The notes: a model not told the origin generated them from the letters alone. A stretch of 64,000 nt of DNA from Calycina herbarum (GCA_001414485.1 LLEY01000104.1:124001-188000), one strand, 5' to 3'; shown: positions 1-12,159, counted from the stretch's first letter. Numbers and translations are program-made.

Positions 1-1188
1 AGATTCTGAGCATGACTACAATATTGAGCTCCATAAGAGATTTTTTAAAAAACGTCAAGAATTTGCCACAGATACTTCTCCAAACTCTGCCACAGATATT
101 TTTCTGTGGGCAAGTAAAAAAGAAAAGATGAATGAACGTTGGAAGGAATACATGTCATATGTTAAAGGAAGCAATACCATTGGTGACAATTTACACAAGA
201 CCCTAGAGACGTTACTCACCAACAATGTTCATATACCCCAAAATTCTCCACTTCCAAAACTCATCAAAAAGATTTTCCGAATCCTTTACACCTTTCATCA
301 TATTCTGGATTTAGACATATGGAATGACGAGACTAAAGACCCCGGCGGCACCATAGGAGAAATTCGGAAACATAAAAAGTCATCAATCACTAAGACGAAA
401 TTCAACGACTTGAGTAAAGACCTTCGCAAGACCGCTTCAACGCTTGCTCATTCATATTTGCTGGAATAAGAAGCTACCTCACTTCTAAACTAATGGGAGA
501 CTAAGGAAGTAAAGACTGAAGTTCCAGCAGAAGGGGTTCTCGTCCTTGCAATGCAGTGTATTTGCAATACTCTGTTCTACATAGAGCAATCGCCCACTCT
601 TGAAGAAGTCGTTGGTTATTTAGGTCCATTGTGCAAACCTTCTAATGGGAACCCTATCAGTATCTTCCTTGGCCCCAACGAGATGGCTCCTGGTACTCAC
701 GACTCCACACAACGATCACCAATACAATACATCGTCGGCGGATGCACGTTGAAGTTCCCGAAATACTTGACTCATGTCTACGATGCTCACGCCAACAAGC
801 GGGAAAATGCAATGGTCGAGATTCCTAACACCAATACTACACAAAGCAACCATTCTATGATTTTTGAACAGGCAACGAAAGGACTCAAAGTTTATGAGAA
901 GGTGCCAGAATCAGAAGCAAGGAACATGCGTAGCACAGCAAATCGGAATCAGAATTTATTGACCTCACTCCACCGAGGTCAAGCATATAGAGTCAAAAAC
1001 GCGGGTCTCGAAAAGCTAGACCCATGTCAAAAGTGTTCAAGCCTCTACAAAGACTTTGGCGAGACGGGCTACCCACTCCGCCTAGTTCTTGTGATGCTTT
1101 GTTTGGTGTGAATGATTGTGCTGAGGATATGTGGAGAATGAAGGTTGTGGGTGGTGTGACGACTTTGCAGAGCGACTTGGATGGGTAA
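1..1188 (+). pseudogene. Decayed protein-coding gene, truncated by window edge, unknown family
   Basis: One reading frame runs from base 2 to about 1070. It is broken only by TAA at 467-469 and TAA at 491-493, and it then seems to shift by one base into a frame ending at TAA 1186-1188. The first part is open from the window edge, so the gene starts outside. The translated text looks like real protein: mixed composition, stretches such as YIVGGCTLKFPKYLTHVYDA, and a Cys-rich end (CQKC, then CDALFGVNDCAEDMW after the shift). I do not recognise the family. No good intron explains the two close stops, so I read this as a gene with nonsense and frameshift damage; an unusual intron between about 440 and 550 is the alternative. 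Confidence 0.45.
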
Positions 1189-2172
1189 TAAAGGCTGTGT
1201 GAGGGGACTGTTCAAGGAAAAGGCTACTGGGAGAAACATAAATTGCGGAACTGTTCAGCTGGCACTTGAGATTGGGATTCTCTCGAAGCATGGTTGGTGA
1301 AGCTTGGTTCAAGTGTACCCGAGACAGATAATCAAGGGAAATAATTAATCACTTTCTACCCACACCTGAGGCTCCATCCCTAACTCATCTTCCAGCTCGT
1401 GTGTTTTCCCCAACTTTGTCGTGAAATCGCGCTCCAGGTCGTATAGCTTGGACTGGTGTCTTTAGCTAAAGGCTGGTGAAGTTCATCGATATCATCTTCC
1501 TGAATCTGGCTCTCATTGGACAGAGTTGGAATAGAGGACATGATCTAGCATGGTGGTCAAACTACCGAACAACAGATCAATCTAGTGAGTGATGGGGGTG
1601 AGTGGTGAGGATGAGTAAAGAGGAAATCCGAAAGCCAACGAACAAGCGACAAGTACCCGACGACCAAATCCCACGCACTCCTGCTATCATCCCACCCAAA
1701 GCTCATATCACGCGCAGCCTAGAAACGAAGAATAGATCAATCTGATCAGTGATGAGGATGAGGATGATGATGAGGAGGTCCAAAAGTCAGGGACGAGCAT
1801 ACTTCGGCGGAGCAGCCCTGATTAAAGCTTGATTAGACTACTCACCCGCGAGGACTTCGCATTTCCATTCCATGCGCCAGCATTGTATCTGCCAATTGCA
1901 AATATGCAATGACTTAGTCGCAATTTTGGCCAGCTCCCACTGCCAGGAATCTGCCGAGGAATCTGTTTCCTGGATTATCTTCTTGATCCCAAGACCAAGA
2001 ACGACCTTGGGCATTCAGGATTGCGGTCTCTGATGGATGATGCAGGGACGAGAATATTGCTAGGCTCGAGGGATGTATACTTGTTGAAATCTTTCTCCCT
2101 CACAATGCAAGCAGAAGTTGGAGGAGTATTCTAGGGCCCTTGATGATCTTCGTGCAAAACAGCCTCTACAAA
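1189..2172. other. Intergenic, no gene seen
   Basis: No convincing coding frame. Two GATGAGGATGAG-type purine-rich stretches (about 1590-1620 and 1745-1780), each preceded by AGATCAATCT, look like a local imperfect duplication. Nothing else is supported. Confidence 0.4.
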
Positions 2173-2404
2173 TGAGAAAAAATACGCCGATTTGAGGCAC
2201 ACCAGCTTCTACCTCAATACAACCACAACCACCAGTTAAAAAGTTGTAAGACTTGAGACACTTCTTCAAGACGGTTCTAGGGATCGATTAGAATTTTTGT
2301 TGTATTTTTGTGACTTTATTTGACTACGCAATATGCCGTGGTATCGTGGAAAGGGTGAGGTTTTGTAGGGTGGCCTGTGCCTCAAATCGGCGTCTTTTTT
2401 CTCA
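2173..2404. mobile_element. Small inverted-repeat (MITE-like) element, 232 bp
   Basis: Positions 2173-2201 and 2376-2404 form a 29-bp inverted repeat with 28 matches, starting TGAGAAAAAATACGCCGATT on the left. The inside has no coding capacity. I see no clear target-site duplication, so it may be a MITE or a fossil hairpin. It ends 4 bp before the TA at which the next element inserted. Confidence 0.45.
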
Positions 2405-2410
2405 TACGTA

Positions 2411-4568
2411 ACCGATATCCCTGGACTGTGCACGCCCCTGGACTGTGCACGCCTCAGCCATTTTACCACCCTACTAAAAAGGCATATATCTTAACAACCA
2501 CTTAGTAGATTTGTATATAATTAAGTAAGGAGATCAATGAAAGGTAGTTAAATAGATATTCAGTACAAAAAACTATGCGCGAGCACGAAGTGGCACTTTA
2601 ATCTGCCGTCCTGACCTACTTTTCCGAACTGCCGAGGCTACCCCTTGAGTAAGAAATACACCTATAAGAACTACTATTCTACTTGGCTTTTCAGGCTCTT
2701 TAGAAGCCTTTTTTGACCCTTTCTTAACTTGAGGCATCCTTGGAGCAGTCTTCTTTGGTGTAACTTGTATAGCCCTCTTCTGCTTTGGAGCCCTTAGAGT
2801 TATAGCAGCCAGCTCCCTCTGAAGCTGAGTTTCCGCCCTCTTATTAGCTAATTCTTTAGCCTTTTGTTCTTTGAGAAGTGCCCTAGCCTTCCTCTTAACT
2901 CTTCTCTCTTCCTTTGCTTCTTCTTCTTGTCTTAAAACCTCTTCTTTCTCTTGCTGATATGCCCTAGCCTTTATAACCTGCCCTGGGGAGTAAACCTCTA
3001 CTCCCTTACTCTCCTTACTACAAAGATTAAGTCTCTTTCCCTTCTTTCTTTTCTGGTTCTTAAGAATAATAGCTATCTTAAGTCTATCGTTTTTATGAGA
3101 AAGAATACTAACTTAACTTGAAAGAGTAAGGATAGAAGAGAAGACCTTATTAGCTTTAAGTTTTGAGGGTGATTTCTCAAAGTCTAAGAAGGCTCGCCGA
3201 ATTGCTTTTGAAGTAAGGGGTGTTTTAAGTCCTTCGGTAGAAGGGCGAAGAGGCGAAGTAGGCTTCGTTACTTAGTCTATTATCTTTTACCTAGTAATAG
3301 GCTAGATTCCAGACTTATAGAAAGCATATGTAATGTTGCGCTCTATAAAGGCCTGGTGCCATGTTAACTTAAACATTGTATAGAAAAACCGCTTTAACAT
3401 CGAGACTAGTCCTCGAGAAATAGATATTAATCGGTTTAGTTCGTTAAAGTAAAAGGCGGCTAGCAGTCTAAATAGGCCAACGTCGAGAGGCTGTAATCGG
3501 TATGTTATATAAGGCGGCAGGATCATAATAATTATATGGTAGCGATCTGTAAAGTTAATAAACTTCATATTAACATATAAGGAGTAACCGTCTACAAGGA
3601 GGAGTCAATAGGTCCTTAGTAACTTAGGTTTTGAATACTTTTCAAAGATCTTTTCAAGCCACTCTAGACTAAAGTCGTTTAAGGACTAGCCATTCTCTAA
3701 AGAGCCAAAGTATACACTAGAATTCTCTTTAACATCCTTAAGCTAGGAATCCTAGAGATCCCCTAAGCTCCCTTTATATATAAGAAGTAGCGGAATTGCT
3801 CGTCCAATAGCCGAAATATATATAAGGAGCGAAATAAACTCTCGAGACCCGTCTTACTTATTCTTAGTAACTTAACCTAAGGTATACGCGCTCAAGCTTA
3901 TTATACGCTTCATAGACCGACTAAATCTAATAAGGAAGCCCTTTTCGTCAAAGTTATAGAGGTTATCAGCAGTAATATAGAATTTCTCGATAACGGAGGT
4001 TAACTATAAGTAGAGCGTAATATTAGCTTCTACGAGAAAAGAGGCGATAAGTAGAGAAAAGAGAGTAAATACCAAGGTAAAGAAGAGCATAAACATAAGC
4101 GCAAACTCAGCTATAACCCTCAAATTCTCAATATTCTTAAGATAACCGCTACACAACCTATCCTTATACCGCTAGATAAAATCCCCTGTCCAGTTCTTAC
4201 CAACCTTCCTCCCACGTAGCTCTTCGGCGAGGTTTCAGACAATCGACGAAGTAGGAGGTATTCCACGATCTGTAAGCCTATTTATCTGCTAAATCAGGAC
4301 CTCCTCTTACTCCTTAGTCAATGCTTAAAGGTAAAAAGCGGTGGCCTCTCAGCGTGTCTTAGTTAAGCCTCTAACTCTCCGTAAGACAGTAGAACGGTCA
4401 CATCCATACTTCTTCGCAGCTTCAGCATAATTACTAAACTCCCCTCTTTCGATAGCTGCCACCGCCTAGTTGATCTAATGCGTATTATCTACTCTAGCCA
4501 TAATTAAAGTGAGTAAGTGGGGGAAAAGTGAAGCTATTTTGAGTGGTGCACAGTCCAGGGATATCGGT
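2411..4568 (-). mobile_element. Fot1/pogo-type (Tc1-mariner) DNA transposon, RIP-damaged
   Basis: A 23-bp perfect terminal inverted repeat (left 2411-2433 starting ACCGATATCC, right 4546-4568) is flanked by TA on both sides (2409-2410 and 4569-4570), the target duplication typical of the Tc1/mariner/pogo superfamily. The left end carries a tandem duplication of its CCTGGACTGTGCAC part. A decayed transposase lies inside on the minus strand. At 2158 bp the size is normal for a Fot1-like element. Confidence 0.85.
2570..4501 (-). pseudogene. Fot1/pogo transposase remnant (HTH + DDE)
   Basis: Translation from the ATG at 4501 gives MARVDNTH, then stops where family members have Trp: TGG has become TAG, the RIP pattern. 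The stretch at 3302-3568 reads PPYITYRLQPLDVGLF followed by KRFFYTMFKLTWHQAFIERN, the characteristic end of the DDE_1 domain of pogo/Fot1 transposases. The C-terminal part (2.6-3.0 kb) is Lys/Arg-rich as usual for the family. Dozens of TAG/TAA codons make it non-functional. The 3' limit is approximate. Confidence 0.8.
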
Positions 4569-4570
4569 TA

Positions 4571-5335
4571 GAGACAGCCACATCGCGGATGATGCAACCA
4601 TGGAAGAAGATCACTACGCATCGGATAACATGAATTCTCCAATTAAGTTTAAACACCAAACACCAAACAAAATCACCGTTTTGATACCTGAGTAACTCTC
4701 CTATTGGAACTTGGTTGGTCATGTGGGCCCCACCCACACTCTCAAAAAGATTCTTCATACTTTGAATTAACACAAAGTACGGCATCGTGGGTTGTTGCGC
4801 TTCAGAGACTAAGTTTCGTTAGACGGTATAATTCCCCCTTGAGCTATTCGTTTCACGTCTGGTAATATAGCTGGTTGCCTTATAATAGATCGCAAGTCTC
4901 TACTTCTACTTAAATTTTCTTTTTTGCTTTTTTTATAGCTTGATATAGTGTCTGTTGTGGCTGTTTGAAGTTTTTTGGCTTAATTTAGGCGGTGGTGTTT
5001 TGCACACCTGAGGCATATTTTGCGACGTCATCGAGGCTCGCGATATTTAGGCGGTGGGAGCAGTTGCCATTACTGCGTAGTAGAGTAGAGTAGAGTAGGG
5101 GTGGGTACCTACTCTACTCTACTCATTTCCCACACTGTTTGCACTTGGTGAATGAAGCATACCAAGTCACATACTCGTTTGTTGCCTCATGCATTTTGAA
5201 CTCCCTTGATTTCAGCTTATACTAGGACCATTTAAATCAATCCCTGATCCCAACGGCTAAGAAAAGCATAGTGTCCTGCTAGTTTCACAAACCCAGCCCA
5301 GACAGTTCCAGAAGATGTAAACCATGACTCGTAAC
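4571..5335. other. Intergenic spacer with a GAGTA hairpin
   Basis: No supported gene. At about 5078-5125 a (TAGAG)n microsatellite is followed at once by its reverse complement, giving a possible hairpin with an 8-nt loop. The motif TTTAGGCGGTGG occurs twice (about 4987 and 5047). Confidence 0.4.
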
Positions 5336-8300
5336 TCAAATCTCATCTCCTTGATTACTTTGTTGCTAGGATTATCAGGAGTAGCATATTCGTCATCTGA
5401 TATCTTGCAAGTCATACTTACATCGAAAGGAATTTCCTCACTAGCCATCCCAAAGTTGCTGCCTCCAGGACTTCGTTGCTTCTTAAACTAAATTAGCATA
5501 GAAAGCTTTTAGCATTGGAAAGTTAAGCCACACTACAACCAAGGGTTTAGGGAACTCTTCACCATCGTTGCTTTTGGAGTTTCGTTTCTGAAGTCATTAG
5601 TATAAAGCGTTTTAGTTTCTGGATCTCTGGTCTTACTTCCGAGGGCGAGGAAATCTCATCACTTTCTGTTTCGAATTTCCAGTCCGGGATGTCCTCGACT
5701 AGTGGACCACGCTGGTTCTCGAGCAAAATCAGTATAAGTGTCCCTCCAGCTTCTAGAACCCAAGACTTACCACAACAAAAGGTTGGGGAATTGCATCGCC
5801 CTCGGTGTTCTAAACAGGTCAACCAAATTATCCAAATCTAGAAACAGAACTTACTTTAGCGGAACCCTCCATTTCAACAAGGCTCGCACTTCGTTCCTTC
5901 TGAAAGTTCCAATCAGTATGGTGTTTCTAATTGTCAGGAATTGAGCTATACTACAATAGAGAGTTGGGGAATTTCCTCGTTCCGTATGTTCTAGATTGTT
6001 TAGCGAGATCTTCAGATTTAGGAACAGACTTTACTTGAACATTATCCCCCATTGCAACAGGGCTTGCACTTCGTTTCTTCTGAAAGTATCAGTATAAATC
6101 ATACCAACTTTCATGGTTTTACTCTTACTTCAGAGCGTCGGGTGGGAATTTCGTCATCTAGTTGCTGCTAAACAAACGTTAGCACAACTTCTATACATAT
6201 AGTTGTTGGTTTTACAAATTGTAGCAAGCGCATTAATTCTTCTTCTGGATCCCATCTCTGAAATAATTATCACCATTATTACTACATTGGGTTTTCGGAT
6301 CTCACTTCGGGGTCTGGGACAGGGCCTTCTTCGCGCGGTAGATCAGAGAACATAGATGGGGACTGAAATGTCAGCATGAGTTCTTTACGTATACTTGTGA
6401 GCCACACCTTGGGGAGCCTCGCCTCTATTTGAGAACTTCGTTTTTCCTAGTTTGTTTTTAGCAGGTTTCATTCAAATTTTGCAAGTCAGATATCACTTCA
6501 CAAGGTATCTCATCGTCGAGAGTGCCAGCATGCTAAGACAGTCAGCACAACGTTCGAAATCAATCCAAGGTAAGACCCATACATAATTGGGCATCACATC
6601 GGCGCTAGGATCTCGCTGTTTCTGAATTCGTTAGTCTGGATTCCTTCAGATTTGTTACCTAAATCTTACGAGAGAGAGTATTTCATCGGCACCGAGAACT
6701 TGGTTCTGGAAAGAAGTTAGCACAGCTTTTATATATCAGTTTATGAAATCTACCACCAAAGGCATATCGCCAGTTTCATCAACTCGCGGCTCCTGGAGGG
6801 CTTAGTGGGCGAAGCTTCACTCATTTTGGCAGTTAAAACTTACCGCTGAAGGTATCTCATCGCCTTGAAACCCAACAACCTATTTGTGTAAGCAAGACTT
6901 TTGTTTATAGTGATGAAAGCTATACCAAGTTAGGCATCGTATCAGCTCTGGAACTTTGTTGTTCCTAGATTCATTAGTATTGAGGTTTTCCGTGGACCTG
7001 GCAGTGAAATCTCACCACTGAAGAAGGTATTTCATCACTAAAACTGCCAGCATCCTAAGAATCTCAGCACAACTTCCGAAAATTAAAGTAAAGACCATAT
7101 CAAGTTAGGCATCTCAATAACTCTAGCCTTTATTTGTTCCTGAAACTATCAGCATGGAGACCTGTCACGGAAATACTCCCAAGTTTGAGTGGGTATGTTC
7201 AACCTGATTGAATACATCCCCGATATTCTCATTTTATACGTCAAAAGCCTGCTTCTAGTTAGTGAGGTTCCTTGGTTCTTCCGCATTCAAGCCATACCCC
7301 ATCTCTTTCTGTCTTGGGCAATTCTCGCTTTTGCATCTGGAGAAATTAGTCTAGAACAGAGGCTGTGTGGGCAATCCTTACGACAGCTGGTATCTCATCC
7401 TCATTGAAACTGTCCGAGGCCAACGCGGGGTTAGCTTAATTTCCCGGTTGTTTCATAGTCAGCTTACCAAGGACATTATTTCATCCTCGAGTCTGTTAAA
7501 TCTTCCTTTTTCTCGTCGCTGGTATTGTCAGCAAAGCAAATTCTCAAGGTATTTCTTCAAGGATATTCTGACGTCAAGCGGCAATGCATTACTTTGACCC
7601 AATTGCTGCTGAATTTCAGCTTTTAGCGTGAGAGCTTCCAGCTTTAAAACTTGGAACTTACAAGGTTCGCCATGGGAATCTCGTCGCCGGATTGAGCTTG
7701 TTGCTGGTATCGGTCAGTATAATTAAGCGAAAAGGTATGACAATAGAGTCTCACTTGGAGGGGCATTGGATCACTTTGTCGGGTTTTCCGAGAGATACAG
7801 ATGTCGGAGATTTCCCTACGTTTATTTGTACATCTTGAAATAATAGGAATTTTGTCGGCAGCTTCAGATTGCGCCTAGTGTCATGAGCAAATGTTCAAGC
7901 TTTTCCCTGCGGAGATAACCTTACCAGTCCATCAGGCATCAAATCGGTTCCACTAGCTTTTTGCTAAAGTGTAAATGTTAGAGCAAACCCCATTTATTTG
8001 TTCTTGATTCTTACACTTTGAGGGATTTCATCGCCAGATGCACCTGCTGCTGCGCCCTGTCTCATTTTTTAGCATATTTTATAGCTCTGTATACCGAGAG
8101 CATCTCATCTTACATCCATATTGATATCGTCGGCTATTTGCTAAAGTAAAGATGTCAGAGTGTCAAACTCTACGATTTTGAAATAGCGCTTACTGTCAGA
8201 AATCAGGTGATTTGGGGGCCAAATCTTGGTGCTTAATAAGCCCTTGGAACATATTTAGACTGTTTGTCCGTATGGATAACTTAGACTCGTAATCATCGAA

Positions 8301-9176
8301 TCCATCAATACACAGATTAAAACCATCACTTTTATCCCCCATTCTTGACACTTACACCTTGAGGGATTTCATCACTTGTCGAGGCAGGCTGTTGGTCTCG
8401 TTAACAAATATTGTGGCAAGATATGTTTCAAAAGCTCTTCTTACTATGTCAAGCATTTCCTCTGTTGACTTGCAACAGACGAGTATTGATGGGATGCTCG
8501 TCACCTGCCTGCACCGGCCATTAGCAAATTTATAAGCTTCGTCCGTCAATGCCATCTTACAAGGGGTGGGTCGCCTTGCTCCTAAGAAAATTGTTAGACT
8601 GAAACCGTTTCGATACAATGCTCGAAACTTACAATCTCCGAGATTTCGTCACCGAAAGCAGCTTGATTCTAGGTTTCTTAGAAAGTTTATCTGTATCTAT
8701 GTTGAATTCTTACTGCGAAGGGCATTACATTGCTTCGGACAAGTTGGGGCTAAAATACGAATATCAGACAGACGAAATTCCAAGATCGTTTTTGGGACTA
8801 ACAAGACTAGGGATTTCATCGTCTCCCATATTGAATTGCTAATTTCATCAGCAAAGAGATCTTCAACCTTCATTGATTGAAGAAGTCAACTCACACCAAG
8901 TGGCATTGCCTCGGTGTTGCCGTTTTGGTTCCAAAATTCAAGGTTAAATTAACCAATTATTCAGATCCTAAGAAGGGTATCATATAGTATCAGATATTTC
9001 ATCGCCTGCGGCAGCTCTAGTCTATTTTCGTTAGCAACAAGCTTGAGTTTGAGCATCTATGTCGGCATTACATTCCCCGGGGTACCAACTGACGAGACTA
9101 GATCATCGTTTGGTTTTGCGATAGGAGCAGCTACTGCAACAGTAGCTAAAAGTGAGGCGAAAATTATAACGCGCAT
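5336..9176 (-). CDS. Micro-exon gene 1: secreted repeat protein of about 41 tiny exons (probably decaying)
   Basis: The ATG at 9176 opens a 35-codon exon (9072-9176) with signal peptide MRVIIFASLLATVAVAAPI. Then follow about 40 exons, nearly all 21-60 nt and phase 0, separated by introns mostly of 45-60 nt with GTAAGN-like donors, CTAAC/CTGAC branch sites and TAG/CAG acceptors. Examples are 8803-8838 (QFNMGDDEIPSL), 8633-8668, 8356-8388, 7925-7963 (QKASGTDLMPDGL), 7662-7703, 7573-7608, 7016-7054, 6926-6964, 6844-6879, 6754-6792, 6670-6705, 6583-6621, 6497-6532, 6408-6446, 6129-6167, 6035-6079, 5955-5990, 5855-5899, 5771-5809, 5637-5717 and 5422-5481. The last exon is 5336-5365 (QQSNQGDEI, then TGA). 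The full reading is about 550 residues, acidic and Pro-containing, without recognisable domains. Several 5'-half exons are damaged: donor GT to AT at 8985 and 7100, acceptor lost before 8930 and before about 7790, donor lost at 7838, possible TAA at 7234-7236. The 19 exons from 7054 to the end are intact. Family unknown; no transcript support. Confidence 0.75.
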
Positions 9177-9281
9177 TTTAGAAGTTTCGTTAAAGTGGTG
9201 ATGGAGTAGTTTGGATTTTTGAGTCGTTACTGAAGACAGTACTCCGATTTGGATTTTATTCAAGGAGCAGTAAGTTGAAGA

Positions 9282-9286
9282 CTTAT
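9282..9286 (-). promoter_or_regulatory. TATA box of micro-exon gene 1, split by Copia insertion
   Basis: CTTAT here and at 20422-20426 is the Copia target-site duplication. Read on the minus strand with Copia removed, it gives TGCTGTATAAGTCTT, about 110 bp before the ATG at 9176. The identical 15 bases occur 112 bp before the ATG of the paralogue at 24458. The insertion therefore cut the gene's TATA region and moved the upstream promoter 11 kb away. Confidence 0.65.
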
Positions 9287-9436
9287 TGTCGGCATAATAA
9301 TGAGCGAGTAGCGCTTCACGTGACCTTCTCGCTTAAGGTCTATTTAAGTAGACAGAGCAGCTAACTTTGCTCTGTATGCACGAACGATAATATACTCTTT
9401 TTGCATCATGCTATTGGCTACCAAGTCATACTAACA
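9287..9436 (+). repeat. Copia 5' LTR
   Basis: 150 bp from TGTCGGCATAATAATGAGCG to …CTAACA. It differs from the 3' LTR by G/T in AGTAGCGC, T/C in GGCTACC and T/C in CTAACA. It is preceded by CTTAT. Confidence 0.9.
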
Positions 9437-11908
9437 CTGATCAGTGTCGCGCGCGTAGATCAGAAACACTGACTATACGTATCGCGGTTCTCGGAATCGT
9501 AAGCTTACGTACAGTTACGTAGTTGTGCAAAGTAGACTCCTCTTCTTGGAAGAGACTCCTTCTACTGGTTATACCCCCGACAATACCACTGCAAACTCTT
9601 AGACTTGCAGTACAGTTATAACAACCTTGCAACCTCTCCGAATTGCAACACCCTTACAACAACCTTGCAACCTCTTCGAATTGCAATACAACCTTATAAC
9701 CTTGTAACCTCTTCGACTTGTAATATAACCAATACAACCTTGCAACCTCTTCGACTTGTAGTACCACCCTACTTACAACCGCTCTTACAACTGCTCTTGA
9801 ACCCTTTAGAACGACTATTGTATAAAGACAATTCACCCGATTTTGATGACTCATAAGCATTAAAAGAGTAACTCACATAAAAACAAATTATAAAATAAGA
9901 TTATAACGTACTATTCACCTAGTATAAGATAAGATATCATCTACTACTTTAAGCACCAATAACTTCGTCGACATTACCAACACTATGGCACCACTACTAT
10001 AGTGGGTTGAAGATAAGGAAGCCACGGCCTATATAAATATAAAGTTAGAGGAATACGATGTTAATAGAATAGACGACGATTATCTATAGGAGATATATCT
10101 TATAGACTTTGACAAATAGCCTGAATCGAAGTTCATAAACATAGGAAGAAACACCCTTATCAAGATGTGTAAGCTACTATGTAATAGAGGCGTGTAGGTA
10201 GAGACAGATAGACATAAGGCGATTATGTTAAAGGCACTTTATAATACGTCTCGAGAACTTACAAAGCCTAAATTGCCGATCCAGGAATTGAGAGATCAAG
10301 TATATAAATCGCAAACTCAATTACGAGAGATGGCTACGAGATACAAGTATATTAAAGAATACCCTAACCGATTCCCTAAGCTTCTTCTAGGGTACTAGAA
10401 CCCTACTACTTTAAACGCCTTTATAAATCCTTCTACTTCGAATACTACTTCAACCGCTTTTGTAAGCAATATTCCTATCCCTGTAACTCTACCAGCAGTA
10501 GCTCTTACAACTCCACCGGCAGCTTTTGTAACCCAGAATGCTCTTACAAGCCAACTAGCTATAGGCAACTATCCTGGCAATAGCTAGATAAGCAACCCTG
10601 CCTTCGCACTCGGCAACCTTATGAAGTTATATTCAGATAAACAAAAGTACGGCAGCAAGGGAGACAACTTCAAGCTTAAGTCAAGGATATTCAAGGATAT
10701 ATATAACCGTTGTAGTATACTACCTTCAGTATATAATCTTGCCTTCCCGATTATGCTTAAGGGTTAGGTATTAAACCACTTTTATACTAGTATCTTTAAG
10801 GAAGGAACTAATCAATTATACAACGTTCTTTCTACAGCTATCTAATTATACTTTAAGGATAAGCTATACTTAAGAGGTCAATCCTCTAAGTAGAATCGTA
10901 TCACATTCTTATAAACCAAAGCTAAGCTGGAATATTTAGAAAAGACACCTAGCTAGTGCTTTAAGAAGATGCTATCTAAATTAGAAGAACTTCGTTATAG
11001 ACTTCCTAAGGACATGTAAAGCGATAGATAATTAGCTAATAAGCTACTTATAGCATATAAGGAAGCACTAGAATACCAAAGTGTATACTTAACCTTACTA
11101 TAAAACTCGTTACTTTAAAGCTCTATTCGTAATTACGAAGTAAGCTATAATACCTCAAATGCCGAAACTCTGATAACCTTACAGCTAGTCTAATAAACTT
11201 AGCACAAAATCACGCTTTTAGTAGATTTATTCCACCGCTAATTCTAGATGCTACGTCCTACGAATTTATAGAAGAAGTGTTTATATCTATAGCTAAGAAG
11301 TACGTATAGGATCACTTCTTTAGAGTTATAATCGATACCGGCATAGGAGGGAAGTCAAGTGTAGGATACGAGCAATACCTAGTATATGCTAAACACGTCT
11401 AGAATATCCCTATTAATAAAAGCACTAAAGGCTAGATTAGTATATAATTTAGTAAAGGTTATACTGCCTTCTTAGGATCGATTATAATTAGTATACTAAT
11501 CAGCTATATAGAATTCTATATTATATATTTAGATATACTATTTATTATATATATTAATAATATAGACCGTTTATACGTCTCGCTTAATAACCTCTAGAAC
11601 GTCCTTATTTAGGAAGACAGAAAAGGTTAGGAAGTAGAACGTTTTAGAATTATACGACGATTTAGACACTCTTTTCTACTCTAGAATAAGGCTGTATATA
11701 ACCTCGTATAAGAATCCCTATATTACCTTATAGATGTCGATATTAGGCGCCTTTATAAGCGCTTTAGTCACCTATCTATACTATGCTTATAGTGTGTACT
11801 CGAGCGTGCCGGTTACGACGTCGAGTAAGGTATTCTACAACACCTTACTAAATATTATAAGTATTGCTAAAAGCACGGAAAGTCACCTAGTCGATTTAAA
11901 TTTACACT
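9437..11908 (+). pseudogene. Copia gag region and 5' internal part
   Basis: From about 9984 a frame reads through many stops as a gag-like protein, including segments such as LYSDKQKYGSKGDNFKLKSR (near 10.63 kb) and YNLAFPIMLKG. The region before it (9.57-9.80 kb) is a run of related AACCTTGCAACCTCTTCGA-like units, an imperfect leader repeat of about 45-55 bp. Stops are mostly TAG. The part before the nested Gypsy element ends at its target duplication. Confidence 0.6.
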
Positions 11909-11913
11909 TTATA

Positions 11914-12154
11914 TATCAGGACTTGTAGCAAATGCTGATGAATTAAACTACAGAGGTGTCTATATATAAGAAGATTCGATTGTCCTTTCTAAGCTAGAGT
12001 CCTTGCTAACTTATATACTCAGTTAGCTTTTTCTAGAGGGTTCTGCCAAGGGTACTCTCGAAGGTTCTGTTACGTCTATGCGTTGCTAAGCGAGGTTACG
12101 TGAATGCGTCGCTGGAGTACTCCGAGACTTATTCCACGGGTGTAACCCTTGACA
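11914..12154 (-). repeat. Gypsy 3' LTR
   Basis: Copy of 17174-17414. On the minus strand it starts TGTCAAGGGTTACACCC. The differences between the copies are mostly transitions of RIP type. Confidence 0.85.
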
Positions 12155-12159
12155 TTACC

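Noticed and set aside
5078..5125. GAGTA inverted microsatellite as a possible regulatory hairpin or terminator
   Set aside because: Simple-repeat inversion with no neighbouring gene end that needs it; kept only as a note in the spacer entry.
8566..8880. Two overlapping plus-strand ORFs opposite micro-exon gene 1
   Set aside because: They cross several well-formed minus-strand introns and exons and have no domain; shadows.
9605..9860. Overlapping open frames on both strands, rich in Asn/Thr or Arg/Val
   Set aside because: They read through the imperfect repeats of the Copia leader; repeat composition, not a gene.
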